Below, piece by piece: positions 1-8,288 of a DNA stretch of 64,000 bases. How positions within the stretch are numbered: position 1 is the stretch's first letter; every line of letters begins with the position of its first letter. The notes beneath the pieces were generated by a model, which saw only the letters and a program-made list of their open reading frames with translations, did not search any database and was not told where the DNA came from. The position numbers and the translations under genes are program-made. Origin of the DNA: JAFGRU01 sp016934985 (GTDB lineage: Bacteria > Desulfobacterota > Desulfuromonadia > Desulfuromonadales > JAAYDE01); the NCBI GenBank assembly GCA_963665045.2, contig CAXXJQ010000009.1, positions 496,001 through 560,000 of the forward strand, given 5' to 3'.

Positions 1-2
1 TC

Positions 3-782
3 CTGGTCGGAACGACTTCCATCGATGTCAACCGGGGGACGCCCGCTCTCCTGGCCGCGGCTGTGATGGCGGCGGAAACTCTCGAACTGCCCCCGCCCTT
101 CGCCCTGCTCGTCGGAGATACCGGAACAGGCAGGGGGAGCAGAGCCCTCTATGCGCACCTGGCCGAGGTCCTTCCCGCAAAATCATTTAAAACTATTACA
201 TTCCATTATCTTCAGCCCATCATCCATTGGCATAATCGCCTGCTCGATGTGATCAAAACACTGAATCCCCGGCCGTGCCTGATCGCCGATGCCGGTTTCA
301 TGTATGCAGCGAAGATGAGCGGCGCAGCCCGCGATTACGACCTCTTTACCCCCGATGTTGGAGAACTCGCCTTCCTCGCCGATGAGAAGGCGCCCCACCC
401 CTTCTATACCCGGGGCTTCATCCTCCATGAAAACAATCGCGTCCCAGATCTTATTACCCGGGCCTACCTGCACCGCAACGCCGCCAGCTATCTCCTCGTC
501 AAAGGGGAAAAAGATTGTCTGGCTGATAACAGTGGAATCCTTGAAACAGTGGGCACCCCCGTGGAAGATGTGTTGGAAGCCATCGGTGGCACAGGAGACA
601 CCCTGACCGGCCTGGTATCGGTTATGATCAACGCCGGCATGGAGATGAGAAAGGCAGCCGTCACCTCAATGCGGATCAATCGTATGGCCGGCCGACTGGC
701 CCGGCCGACGCCCGCCACCCAGATCATGGAAATCATCAGGGAAATACCGCAGGCGCAACGGGACTTAACGAGGTTAAGTTGA
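3..782 (+). CDS. NAD(P)H-hydrate dehydratase-like / ribokinase-fold protein (5' end outside window)
   Basis: The reading frame is open from base 3, so the gene begins before the window; the first ATG visible (63) is internal. The protein resembles the YjeF C-terminal (NNRD, carbohydrate-kinase-like) family, which dehydrates damaged NAD(P)H hydrates with ADP or ATP. Seen directly: a nucleotide-binding anion-hole motif AIGGTGDTLTGL near the C-terminus, an internal FTPDVGELA segment matching the TPHPGE region of the family, and LLVKGEKD ahead of it. The glycine-rich N-terminal part (LLVGDTGTGRGS) is unusual for classical NNRD, so a related kinase of unknown substrate is possible. It precedes a C_GCAxxG_C_C redox protein and selD on the same strand, with a gap of about 400 bases. 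Confidence 0.6.
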   Translation: MVGTTSIDVNRGTPALLAAAVMAAETLELPPPFALLVGDTGTGRGSRALYAHLAEVLPAKSFKTITFHYLQPIIHWHNRLLDVIKTLNPRPCLIADAGFMYAAKMSGAARDYDLFTPDVGELAFLADEKAPHPFYTRGFILHENNRVPDLITRAYLHRNAASYLLVKGEKDCLADNSGILETVGTPVEDVLEAIGGTGDTLTGLVSVMINAGMEMRKAAVTSMRINRMAGRLARPTPATQIMEIIREIPQAQRDLTRLS

Positions 783-1178
783 GGCCGCCCCCTCACAGCT
801 CGTTTTACCCCTTTCCTCCTTTCCTCAACTTGGGAAGAGTCATGTACCCGAGGTTAAACAGTTTCTGTTTCCTCTTCCCGATATGCTAGAGTGGGATGTT
901 AGTCGGCATCAGGAATAAAGCCACTGTGGTTTGATCCCATGTACCAGTAGCCGAAATGGCGCAGTTCGGGCGAAGAACCGGACTATACCAGGGCCTACTG
1001 CTGTCCATGTGGCATCTTTGCCTGGAAAAGGGCGGGTCACCCTGTGGAAAAAGTGGAATAACTGCGGCAGTTCCCTAAACCGGCGGGCACCGCAAGGCTA
1101 TCATACCAAACTGTTGCAAACAGTTTTCTCTGTTTAGCGAAACACTCTCATGCCCGCTGCCAATTTTTTTGTGGGGCC
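783..1178 (+). other. Non-coding stretch with several potential hairpins, ends in terminator-like stem
   Basis: About 400 bases without a convincing gene. It holds a run of possible stems: AGTTCGG (975 area) with CCGGACT, CCAGG with CCTGG around it, AACTG/CAGTT further on, and a clean 8-bp stem at 1108-1126 followed by a T-rich stretch. A short Cys-rich open stretch (ends at about 1055, residues YCCPCGIF) is interrupted upstream by TAG and lacks a start codon, so I do not call it a gene. This could be a structured RNA or leader, or the remnant of a gene. No tRNA-Sec, 4.5S, RNase P or cobalamin-riboswitch consensus was recognised. Confidence 0.3.
1108..1135 (+). terminator. Probable intrinsic terminator
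   Basis: Perfect 8-bp stem AAACTGTT / AACAGTTT with a GCA loop (1108-1126), followed by TCTCTGTTT. It lies 44 bases ahead of the next start codon, so it would end whatever transcript runs through 783-1107. The T-run is interrupted, so strength is uncertain. Confidence 0.45.
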
Positions 1179-1772
1179 ATGGATACTCATTCAATAAAAT
1201 CAGAAACCACGGTGACCGAAAATCGGTGGGAACCAGACGAAACGGCACGCCATATCGGCCTGCGGGCGGAACATCTCTTCGCCACCAAGCAATTGTGGTG
1301 TTCCGCAGCGGTTCTGGTAACCCTGAACACCACTTTAAATGGAGGCATGCCAACCGAGTTGGCCGTGCAGCTTTCTTCGGGCTATGGGCACGGACTGGCT
1401 GGGCAAGGCTGCATGTGCGGGTCGCTCAGCGGCGCTGTGCTGGCCCTGGGGCTCTTTTTGGGTGACGGCCGTTTCGGCCCCATGGCCAACAAGAAGCTCC
1501 TTGCCGCCACGCGAAAATTGAACAGGCGATTCAATGAGGTGTTCGGCTCCAGTTGCTGCCGGGTATTAACCGGAGAGGTTGAAAAAGGATCAAAAAAAAA
1601 TTACGGATTATGTCCACGGTACACGGGTCTGAGCGCCCAATGGGCTGCGGAGATCATTCTCCAGCAGCGCCCCGACTTGATCCAACAGGTGGACTGGGAT
1701 TTCCTGGGCCGCCGTGAAAATCCGCTTGCAGCACAGGTAAAAACATTGTTCAACCAATTGAGGACACCATGA
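1179..1772 (+). CDS. C_GCAxxG_C_C family redox-active protein
   Basis: 197-residue cytoplasmic protein of the C_GC(A)xxG_C_C family (putative redox-active, cysteine-rich proteins often found beside selenium or electron-transfer genes). Visible pattern: LWCSAAVL near residue 40, GQGCMCGSLSGA near 76-87, then a paired SSCC near 122 and LCP further on, with a helical segment ALGLFLG after the glycine-rich motif. The stop codon overlaps the ATG of selD (ATGA), so the two are translationally coupled. Function is not established for the family; the coupling suggests a role linked to selenium handling or redox supply for SelD, which is inference. Confidence 0.7.
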   Translation: MDTHSIKSETTVTENRWEPDETARHIGLRAEHLFATKQLWCSAAVLVTLNTTLNGGMPTELAVQLSSGYGHGLAGQGCMCGSLSGAVLALGLFLGDGRFGPMANKKLLAATRKLNRRFNEVFGSSCCRVLTGEVEKGSKKNYGLCPRYTGLSAQWAAEIILQQRPDLIQQVDWDFLGRRENPLAAQVKTLFNQLRTP

Positions 1773-2830
1773 ACTGGCTCAAACTTTTCCGCAAGCCGAC
1801 CCTGCAGAATCTTTCCAAGACCTGCGGTTGAGCAGCTAAGATCGACCCGGTCGGGCTCGGTGCAATGCTGGCAGGCCTTCATCAGGCCGATGATCCCAAT
1901 CTGTTGATGGGCTATAAAACCAACGACGACGCAGGGGTTTATCGGCTGAGCGATGATTTGGCCATTGTCGTTACGGCGGACTTCATTACCCCGCCGGTGA
2001 ACGATCCGTACCAGTTCGGCCAGATTGCGGCGGCCAACGCCATCAGCGATGTCTACGCCATGGGGGGAACCCCCAGGGTGTGCCTCAACCTCGTCTCCTT
2101 TCCCTCCAAGATACTTCCTCCCGACGACCTGAACAGGATTGTGGCCGGGGCTCTGGACAAAATTACTGAAGCCGGGGCCGTGCTGGCCGGGGGCCATTCC
2201 GTGGAGGACAGCGAACCCAAGTTCGGCCTGGCAGTGGTGGGAACGGTGCATCCGGAAAGGTTCTGGACCAACGCCGGAGCCAAACCGGGCGATGTTCTGG
2301 TCCTGACCAAGCCCATCGGCAGCGGGGTGCTGTTCAACGCCAATCTTAAAGGATGGGTTCCGCCCGCAGCCATGGCGGAATGTATCAGGGTCGTCTCGGC
2401 GCTGAACAAGCTGGCGGCCGAAGCCCTGCACCAATTCGAGGTTCATGCCGTAACCGATGTCACCGGCTTCGGTTTGGCCGGTCACGCCCTGGAGGTGGCC
2501 AAAGCGTCATCGGCCACTCTGGAGATCGAAATGGCAGCCCTGCCCATCATGGACCAAGCCCTGGAGATGTACCGCAAAGGCATGAATACCGGCGTCAATG
2601 CCTTTAATGAACGCTTGACGGAAGGTTTGGCGCAATTCGAAGGTCAATGGCCGGAATGGAAGCGCCAGATCCTCTTCGATCCCCAGACCAGCGGTGGCCT
2701 TCTGGTCGCCCTTCCCGCCGAGCAGGCGGAACATTTGCTCGCGGCCTTGCAAGCCATCCCCACCCCTGCCGCTCATATCATCGGGCGGGCTTTGCCTCTA
2801 CAATGCTCCCGCTATCTTATTTTCAAATAG
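1769..2830 (+). CDS. selD: Selenide, water dikinase, selenoprotein form (in-frame TGA = Sec21)
   Basis: Makes selenophosphate from selenide and ATP for Sec-tRNA and selenouridine synthesis. Starting at the ATG at 1769, the frame reads into a TGA at 1829-1831 (codon 21) and then stays open to 2830, giving 353 residues, the normal SelD length. The context around the TGA is SKTCG-U-AAKIDP, aligning the TGA with the catalytic Cys/Sec of SelD (Cys17 in E. coli). Downstream are the conserved KTNDDAGVY, TADFITPPVNDPYQFGQIAAANAISDVYAMG-type segments, AGGHSVED and DVTGFGLAGHALE. A SECIS-like hairpin follows the TGA. An annotation starting at the internal ATG 1865 would miss the active site. The start overlaps the previous gene's stop. 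Confidence 0.93.
1841..1861 (+). promoter_or_regulatory. Bacterial SECIS-like hairpin of selD
   Basis: Ten bases after the UGA, an 8-bp stem with one bulged C (1856) can form: A1841-T1861, T-G, C-G, G-C, A-T, then C-G, C-G, C-G, capped by the tetraloop GGTC (1849-1852). The apical GGU sits 18-20 nt from the UGA, in the range used by SelB, and bacterial SECIS loops typically expose a G/U. Pairing is read by eye, not computed. Confidence 0.65.
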
Positions 2831-3135
2831 ACTTCTGCCAAGACGGGGGACTATCAGGATGTCATCCAGTTTGGGACGGTACACAGATTGTCCGCAATGG
2901 CTGTAAGCTGAGCTTCAATATATCCGCTACGCTTTAACCTGATTGATGCTGCCGTCCGGTCGTCAATCGCCGACAACCCCGCCTGTTTATTAAAAAAAAT
3001 TGACGCTTGTCCAAATATTCCCTTAAACTGTTTGTTTATAATGTCGTCGCATTCTGCTGGATATTGAGTTTTTCCACAAACGGAAACTTCTCCGCCGGAT
3101 ATGACACACGAAAATTATCACTATAAAGGAAATAC
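2831..3135 (+). other. Intergenic region, upstream of RNase J gene
   Basis: No gene seen. The right half is AT-rich and contains TTGACG (3001-3006) and a TTTATAAT-like hexamer (about 3033-3040) that could be promoter elements for the downstream gene, but their spacing is not canonical. A ribosome binding site AAAGGA (3125-3130) precedes the GTG start at 3136. Confidence 0.4.
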
Positions 3136-4821
3136 GTGTCTACAGACCTAGCCACAACCTCAGACAGCAATTCGATCCGCCTTCTCCCCCTGGGAGGGCT
3201 GGGTGAAATCGGCCTCAACACGATGGTCCTCGAATGCCGGGACAAGCTTCTCCTCATCGACTGCGGCCTCATGTTTCCGGAATCGAGCATGTTGGGAATA
3301 GACTTCGCCATCCCGGACGTCACCTGCCTTGCCGACCGCACGGCGGATATTGTCGGCCTGTTCCTGACTCACGGCCATGAGGACCATATCGGCGCTGTGC
3401 CCTTTCTGCTGGAGCGCCTCGGTTTTCCGCCCATTTTCGGCTCCCCCCTGACTTTGGGTCTGCTGCAAAGCAAGCTGGACGAACACGATCTCAACCGGAC
3501 CCCGGAGATTCACACCATTTCTCCTGCCGGAAGTGTTCACCTCGCCCCTTTTGAAGTCGAATTCTTCCGCGTTTCGCACTCCATTGTCGACGGCGTCGGC
3601 CTCGCCATCCGCACCCCGGCCGGGCTTGTCGTCCATACCGGCGACTTCAAACTCGACCCCGACCCTCTGGATGGTGAAAAAACGGACACCGACCGCCTGG
3701 CCAGGTACGGCAACGAAGGGGTCCTGCTTCTTCTCTCCGACTCCACCAACGTCGAAAGCCCTGGCCGTACCCCGTCAGAAAGCGGAGTCGGCAAGATGTT
3801 TGACAGCATTCTGCCGCAATGCCGGGGGTGGGTCATGGTAGCGGCCTTTGCCTCCAATATCCACCGGGTTCAACAGGCGATCAACGCAGCCCTGAAAACA
3901 GGCCGAAAAATCGTCATTACCGGACGGAGCATGCTGCTGGTCAGCCGGGTAGCCCGCCAGTTGGGCTATCTTCACATTCCCGACGACGCCCTCATCGACC
4001 TGGACGAGCTTAAATACCACCCGCGTGACAAGGCCATGATCATAACTACCGGCAGCCAGGGCGAGTTCCGCAGTGCCCTTTCCAGGGTCGCCATGGGAGA
4101 ACACAAGCAGCTGCAGCTTGAAGATGGCGATGTCGTGATCCTGTCGTCCAAGTTTATCCCAGGCAACGAACGCAGTATTCAACAGACCATTAATAATCTT
4201 TACCGCCGCGGCGCGGAGGTCTATTATGAGACCACCAGTGACGTCCATGTTTCCGGGCACGCCAGCCGCGAAGAGCTGCGCGAGGTTCTAAACCTGGTCC
4301 GGCCGCGCTATTTCGTGCCCGTCCATGGGGAATACCGCCATCTGGTCAAGCATACTCAGCTGGCGCAGGATACCGGCGTCGCCAGGGAAAACACATTTAT
4401 CCTGGAAAACGGCGAGGCCCTGCGAGTCTCGGCCCAAGGCTGTGCAATAGAGGAATGCGTCCACAGCGGGCGCACTCTTGTGCACGGCAAAGGAGTTGGC
4501 GATCTCGGCCTCGACGAAATCCGCGACCGGCGCCATCTCGGCCACCACGGCCTGGTGGTAGTACAGTTCAGCTATGAGGCGGCCACCGGCAGGCTTCTGG
4601 ACGAACCTAAATTCCACACTCGCGGCTTCATGGCCGAAGAAGACGAGGAGTTGCTCGACCGGGCCCGGGAGGTGATCCGCCAGGTTCTGGATGAACAATG
4701 CCCCGGCCTCACCGGCGACCGCGAGATCCTGGCCGATGAACTGCGCCGCAAACTGCAGCGCTTCTTCAGCCGCACCCTGGAACGGCGCCCCTTGGTCGTG
4801 CCCCTGATTCAGGATGTTTGA
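3136..4821 (+). CDS. rnj: Ribonuclease J (beta-CASP metallo-beta-lactamase RNase)
   Basis: 561 residues, standard for RNase J, a 5'-3' exonuclease and endonuclease in mRNA decay and rRNA maturation. The zinc motif HGHEDH lies at residues 79-84 in LFLTHGHEDHIGAVP, a further HTGDFKLDPDP stretch carries the next metal ligand, and the beta-CASP part contains SDSTN, ITGRSM and TTGSQGE. Later VSGHAS and VPVHGEYRH match the C-terminal catalytic histidines. The start is GTG with AAAGGA five bases upstream. It stands alone, followed by a dispersed repeat. RNase J is normal in this clade in place of, or beside, RNase E/G. Confidence 0.93.
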   Translation: MSTDLATTSDSNSIRLLPLGGLGEIGLNTMVLECRDKLLLIDCGLMFPESSMLGIDFAIPDVTCLADRTADIVGLFLTHGHEDHIGAVPFLLERLGFPPIFGSPLTLGLLQSKLDEHDLNRTPEIHTISPAGSVHLAPFEVEFFRVSHSIVDGVGLAIRTPAGLVVHTGDFKLDPDPLDGEKTDTDRLARYGNEGVLLLLSDSTNVESPGRTPSESGVGKMFDSILPQCRGWVMVAAFASNIHRVQQAINAALKTGRKIVITGRSMLLVSRVARQLGYLHIPDDALIDLDELKYHPRDKAMIITTGSQGEFRSALSRVAMGEHKQLQLEDGDVVILSSKFIPGNERSIQQTINNLYRRGAEVYYETTSDVHVSGHASREELREVLNLVRPRYFVPVHGEYRHLVKHTQLAQDTGVARENTFILENGEALRVSAQGCAIEECVHSGRTLVHGKGVGDLGLDEIRDRRHLGHHGLVVVQFSYEAATGRLLDEPKFHTRGFMAEEDEELLDRAREVIRQVLDEQCPGLTGDREILADELRRKLQRFFSRTLERRPLVVPLIQDV

Positions 4822-4856
4822 AGATAGTTTTAAGTTTTAGGTGTTAAGTTTTGCTT

Positions 4857-5070
4857 TCCCCTTGCGCCGCAGCCGGAGCGGAGTGAGTGTTTTGAGATAA
4901 AAACGGGCAGGCTGTTTGAGCGAAGCGAGTTTCTGACCGTTCTCAAAACACTTACAGAGTGGCGGGAACCCGAAGGGCAAGTCGCCGGGGTGTCCTTTTT
5001 CTGCCTACTCTTTTTGGACAAGCAAAAAGATTAAGGCGTCGTTTGGGGACGCAACCCCAAGGTCTTAAAG
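4857..5070 (+). repeat. Dispersed palindromic repeat element, copy 1
   Basis: About 215 bases closely related to 10007-10222 and, in part and inverted, to 33527-33625. Landmarks shared with copy 2: CCTTGCG..GCAGCCGGAG, AGTGTTTTGAGA, ACGGGCAG, TTTCTGACCGT, CTCAAAACACT, GGGAACCCGAAGGGCAAG, CGCCGGGG.GTCCTTTT and GGGGACGCAACCCC. AGTGTTTTGAGA and TCTCAAAACACT are inverted repeats, as are CTTGC..CCGG-type ends, so the transcript would fold into a long stem. The rest of 4822-5146 holds no gene. Confidence 0.8.
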
Positions 5071-5146
5071 GGTCAAAGCTTTACAATGTGAATACCTCGA
5101 GCACATCCCGCCAGCCACCAATTAATAAAGGAAATCAGCAACTTCC

Positions 5147-5938
5147 ATGTCCATATTTGAAGCCATATTTCTGGGATTCATCCAGGGCATGACCGAGTTC
5201 TTGCCGGTCTCATCGTCCGGCCACCTGGCCATCGCCCAGCACTATCTCCCCAACTTTCAGCAACCCGGCGTCCTTTTCGATGTCATGCTCCACGTCGGCA
5301 CCATGGTGGCGGTCATCATCTATTTCCGCAAGGACATCATTCAATTGGCGACATCTCCCTTTCTGAAAGGCGAAGAGCCGAAAGTCTACCGACACATGCT
5401 GAAGCTGCTGATCCTCGGCTCGGTGCCCACGGCGATCATTGGGCTTTTATTCAAAGATTTTTTCACCGGCCTGTTTGACAACCTGACCGTGGTTTCCTCA
5501 ATGCTCCTGGTCACCGGTTGCCTGCTCTTCGTTTCCGAACGGGTCCGCAACGACGGCCGCCGCACTGCGGATATGAACATCTCCGATGCCCTCATTGTCG
5601 GCATCGCCCAGGGCTGCGCCATCATCCCCGGCATCTCGCGCTCCGGTGCCACCATCTCGACCCTGCTGTTCAAGGGGGTGGAGGGCGAAACGGCAGCCCG
5701 CTTCTCTTTCCTTCTCGCCCTGCCGGCCGTCTTCGGGGCCGCCCTGCTGTCGCTGAAGGATATCTCTCAAGTAGCCTCCGCCGAGGTCCCGGCCTATGTG
5801 CTGGGGACTGCGGTCGCTTTTGCGGCCGGTTTGTTTTCCATTCACTTTCTAATGAAGGTGATCCGCAAAAAACGGCTTTTCGCTTTCGCCATCTACTGCT
5901 GGCTGGCCGGCGCTACCTTCCTGTTGATCTCTTTCTAA
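5147..5938 (+). CDS. uppP: Undecaprenyl-diphosphate phosphatase
   Basis: 263-residue integral membrane protein of the BacA/UppP family; recycles undecaprenyl pyrophosphate to the monophosphate lipid carrier for peptidoglycan and other envelope polymers. Signature motifs are present: MTEFLPVSSSGHLAI near residues 15-29 and PGISRSGATIS near 161-171, the two active-site regions. Multiple hydrophobic helices cover the length. The start ATG at 5147 is preceded by AAAGGAAAT at somewhat long spacing. Only 27 bases separate it from ftsK, so both may share a transcript. Confidence 0.94.
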   Translation: MSIFEAIFLGFIQGMTEFLPVSSSGHLAIAQHYLPNFQQPGVLFDVMLHVGTMVAVIIYFRKDIIQLATSPFLKGEEPKVYRHMLKLLILGSVPTAIIGLLFKDFFTGLFDNLTVVSSMLLVTGCLLFVSERVRNDGRRTADMNISDALIVGIAQGCAIIPGISRSGATISTLLFKGVEGETAARFSFLLALPAVFGAALLSLKDISQVASAEVPAYVLGTAVAFAAGLFSIHFLMKVIRKKRLFAFAIYCWLAGATFLLISF

Positions 5939-5965
5939 AAGCGAAACTTGTTCAAGGATTTTTGA

Positions 5966-8284
5966 ATGGCCAAAGACAAAAAAAAGACCGATCCCAACCT
6001 TTTCGCCACCTATCTGAAAAAGGAGATATCCGCTGTCGCCTGGCTGGCACTCAGCGCCTTTTTCTTCATCATACTGGCCACCTACAACAGCAACGATCCC
6101 TCTTTCAACAACAACCTCAATCCTGAGAAGATCGTCAATGCCGGTGGGGTTATCGGCTCTCACATCTCCGATCTGCTGCTGCAGGTCTTCGGCCTCTGCA
6201 GCGTACTTTTTCCCGTCGCCTTTCTGTCCATGGGCATCAAGCTTCTGCGCCTCAAGGACATCGAGGTCCGTTTTCACAAGATTGCCGCTTTCGGTGTTCT
6301 GATCTTTTCCCTGTGCGGCCTTATTTCCCTGCGCTTCGGCAGCCTCGATCTCTGGGGGCGCCAGGTCAAGGAGGCGGGCGGTGCCTTCGGCAAGATGCTG
6401 GCCGGTGTACTGACCCACTATCTCAATCCGATGGGCGCGTTTCTTCTCCTTTTTGTAATATTCCTTGCCTCACTGCTTATAACCATCCGCTTCTCTCTGC
6501 TTTGGTGTCTGAAAATGGCCAGGGAGCGCCTGCCCCAGATGATGGCAAGCCGCAAAGAGCGCAAAGAGGAGAAAAAGGCGGAAAAAGCAGCTGCCAGGGA
6601 ACGCAAAAAAGAAGAACGGGAAAAACCCGGGGAAGAGGAAAGCCGCCCCCTCATCGCCACTCTTGACACTGCACCGGAAAAGGCAGAAGCAACCCCGAAC
6701 AGAAAAAAAGCCAAGGAGGAGAAAAAGCCAAGAAGGCTGGAAATCCTCGAGACCTCGGGAGATTACCGTTTCCCCAGCTTCTCTCTGCTTGAACATGAGC
6801 AGCCGGCCACCCCGCCTCAGGATTCTGCCACCCTGGCGGAGAACGCCCGTCTGCTGGAAAGGAAACTGCTGGACTTCGGTGTTCAGGGCAAGGTAGTGGA
6901 GGTCAAGCCCGGCCCGGTGGTGACCATGTACGAATTTCTCCCCGCCCCCGGCATCAAGGTCAACAAGATCGCAGGCCTGCAGGACGACCTGACCATGGCC
7001 CTGCGCGCCCTTTCGATCCGCATTGTCGCACCTATTCCCGGACGTGGTGTGGTCGGTATTGAAATCCCCAACAAGGACCGCGAAACCGTCTACCTCAAGG
7101 AAATCCTTGAATCGGATGAATTCCAGAATGCCGAATCCGGCCTGCCCCTGGCCCTCGGCAAAGATATCTTTGGCCACACCATTGTCGCCGAACTGGCCCA
7201 TATGCCCCACCTGCTGGTTGCCGGCGCCACGGGCAGCGGAAAGTCGGTCTCCATCAACACGATGGTCCTCTCCCTCCTCTACCGGGCAACACCCGACGAT
7301 GTGCGAATGATCATGATCGACCCCAAAATGCTCGAGCTCTCCATTTACGAGGGCATCCCCCACCTTCTTCTTCCGGTCGTCACCGATCCCAAGAAAGCGG
7401 CCCTGTCCCTCGCCTGGGCGGTACGGGAGATGGAACGCCGTTACCGCCTCATGGCCGACAAGGCAGTGCGCAACATCGAGGGCTATAACCGCAAGATCGC
7501 CCGCGAAGAGGCCAACGAGCCGCCGCTGCCGGAACCGCCCATACCTCCGGAGACCGACGAGATTCTCGGCGATCAGGAGGAAGAACCGTTTCTCTCCATG
7601 GATGAAGCGGAGGTGCTTGAACACGGCCATCTCCCCTACATCGTCATCATGGTGGATGAACTCGCCGATCTCATGATGGTGGCAGGCCGCGAAATCGAGG
7701 AATCCATCACCCGTCTCGCCCAGATGGCCCGCGCCGCCGGCATCCACCTGATCCTCGCTACCCAGCGCCCCAGCGTCGACGTCATTACCGGGCTGATCAA
7801 GGCCAACTTTCCGACCCGTATCTCTTTCAAGGTCTTCGCCCGCACCGACTCACGCACCATCCTCGATTCCATGGGCGCCGAAACCCTTCTCGGCAAAGGG
7901 GACATGCTCTACCTGCCGCCGGGTACCGGGGTGCTCAAACGCGTGCACGGCGCCTTTGTCTCCGAAACCGAGGTCGAGCGGGTGGTCGATTTTCTGCGTC
8001 ACCAGGGCGAACCGGAATACGACGCCAAGATTCTCGAAGCCTACGCCGGTGGCCGCGACAACGGCGGCGATGAGGACGACGAATACGACGAGAAATGGGA
8101 TGAGGCCCTGGCCATCGTGTCTGAAACCCGGCAGGCCTCCATCTCCATGCTGCAGCGCCGCCTGCGTGTCGGCTACAACCGCGCCGCGCGCATGATCGAA
8201 CAGATGGAGAAAGAAGGTATTATCGGCCCCTCGGACGGCACCAGTAAACCCCGGGATGTTTTTATAAACCGTATCGACAACTGA
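5966..8284 (+). CDS. ftsK: DNA translocase FtsK/SpoIIIE
   Basis: 772 residues. N-terminal four-helix membrane domain (residues about 20-185), a charged Lys/Glu-rich linker (about 190-265), then the motor. Walker A GATGSGKSVS is near residue 418-427, Walker B IVIMVDELADLM near 555-566, followed by LATQRPSVDVITGLIKANFP. An acidic insertion (about 505-540, Pro/Glu-rich) is longer than in E. coli. The C-terminal gamma winged helix (about 705-765, SISMLQRRLRVGYNRAARMIE) recognises KOPS sites. Acts at the septum in chromosome segregation and dimer resolution. Stop is 4 bases before the next start, so downstream genes are co-transcribed. Confidence 0.95.
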   Translation: MAKDKKKTDPNLFATYLKKEISAVAWLALSAFFFIILATYNSNDPSFNNNLNPEKIVNAGGVIGSHISDLLLQVFGLCSVLFPVAFLSMGIKLLRLKDIEVRFHKIAAFGVLIFSLCGLISLRFGSLDLWGRQVKEAGGAFGKMLAGVLTHYLNPMGAFLLLFVIFLASLLITIRFSLLWCLKMARERLPQMMASRKERKEEKKAEKAAARERKKEEREKPGEEESRPLIATLDTAPEKAEATPNRKKAKEEKKPRRLEILETSGDYRFPSFSLLEHEQPATPPQDSATLAENARLLERKLLDFGVQGKVVEVKPGPVVTMYEFLPAPGIKVNKIAGLQDDLTMALRALSIRIVAPIPGRGVVGIEIPNKDRETVYLKEILESDEFQNAESGLPLALGKDIFGHTIVAELAHMPHLLVAGATGSGKSVSINTMVLSLLYRATPDDVRMIMIDPKMLELSIYEGIPHLLLPVVTDPKKAALSLAWAVREMERRYRLMADKAVRNIEGYNRKIAREEANEPPLPEPPIPPETDEILGDQEEEPFLSMDEAEVLEHGHLPYIVIMVDELADLMMVAGREIEESITRLAQMARAAGIHLILATQRPSVDVITGLIKANFPTRISFKVFARTDSRTILDSMGAETLLGKGDMLYLPPGTGVLKRVHGAFVSETEVERVVDFLRHQGEPEYDAKILEAYAGGRDNGGDEDDEYDEKWDEALAIVSETRQASISMLQRRLRVGYNRAARMIEQMEKEGIIGPSDGTSKPRDVFINRIDN

Positions 8285-8288
8285 GAAA

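Noticed and set aside
931..1137. 68-codon open frame in the region before the redox protein
   Set aside because: Low-complexity translation without family resemblance; overlaps a terminator hairpin.
783..1178. tRNA-Sec (selC) or riboswitch
   Set aside because: No TTCRA-type T-loop, no acceptor pairing, no match to riboswitch consensus that I know.
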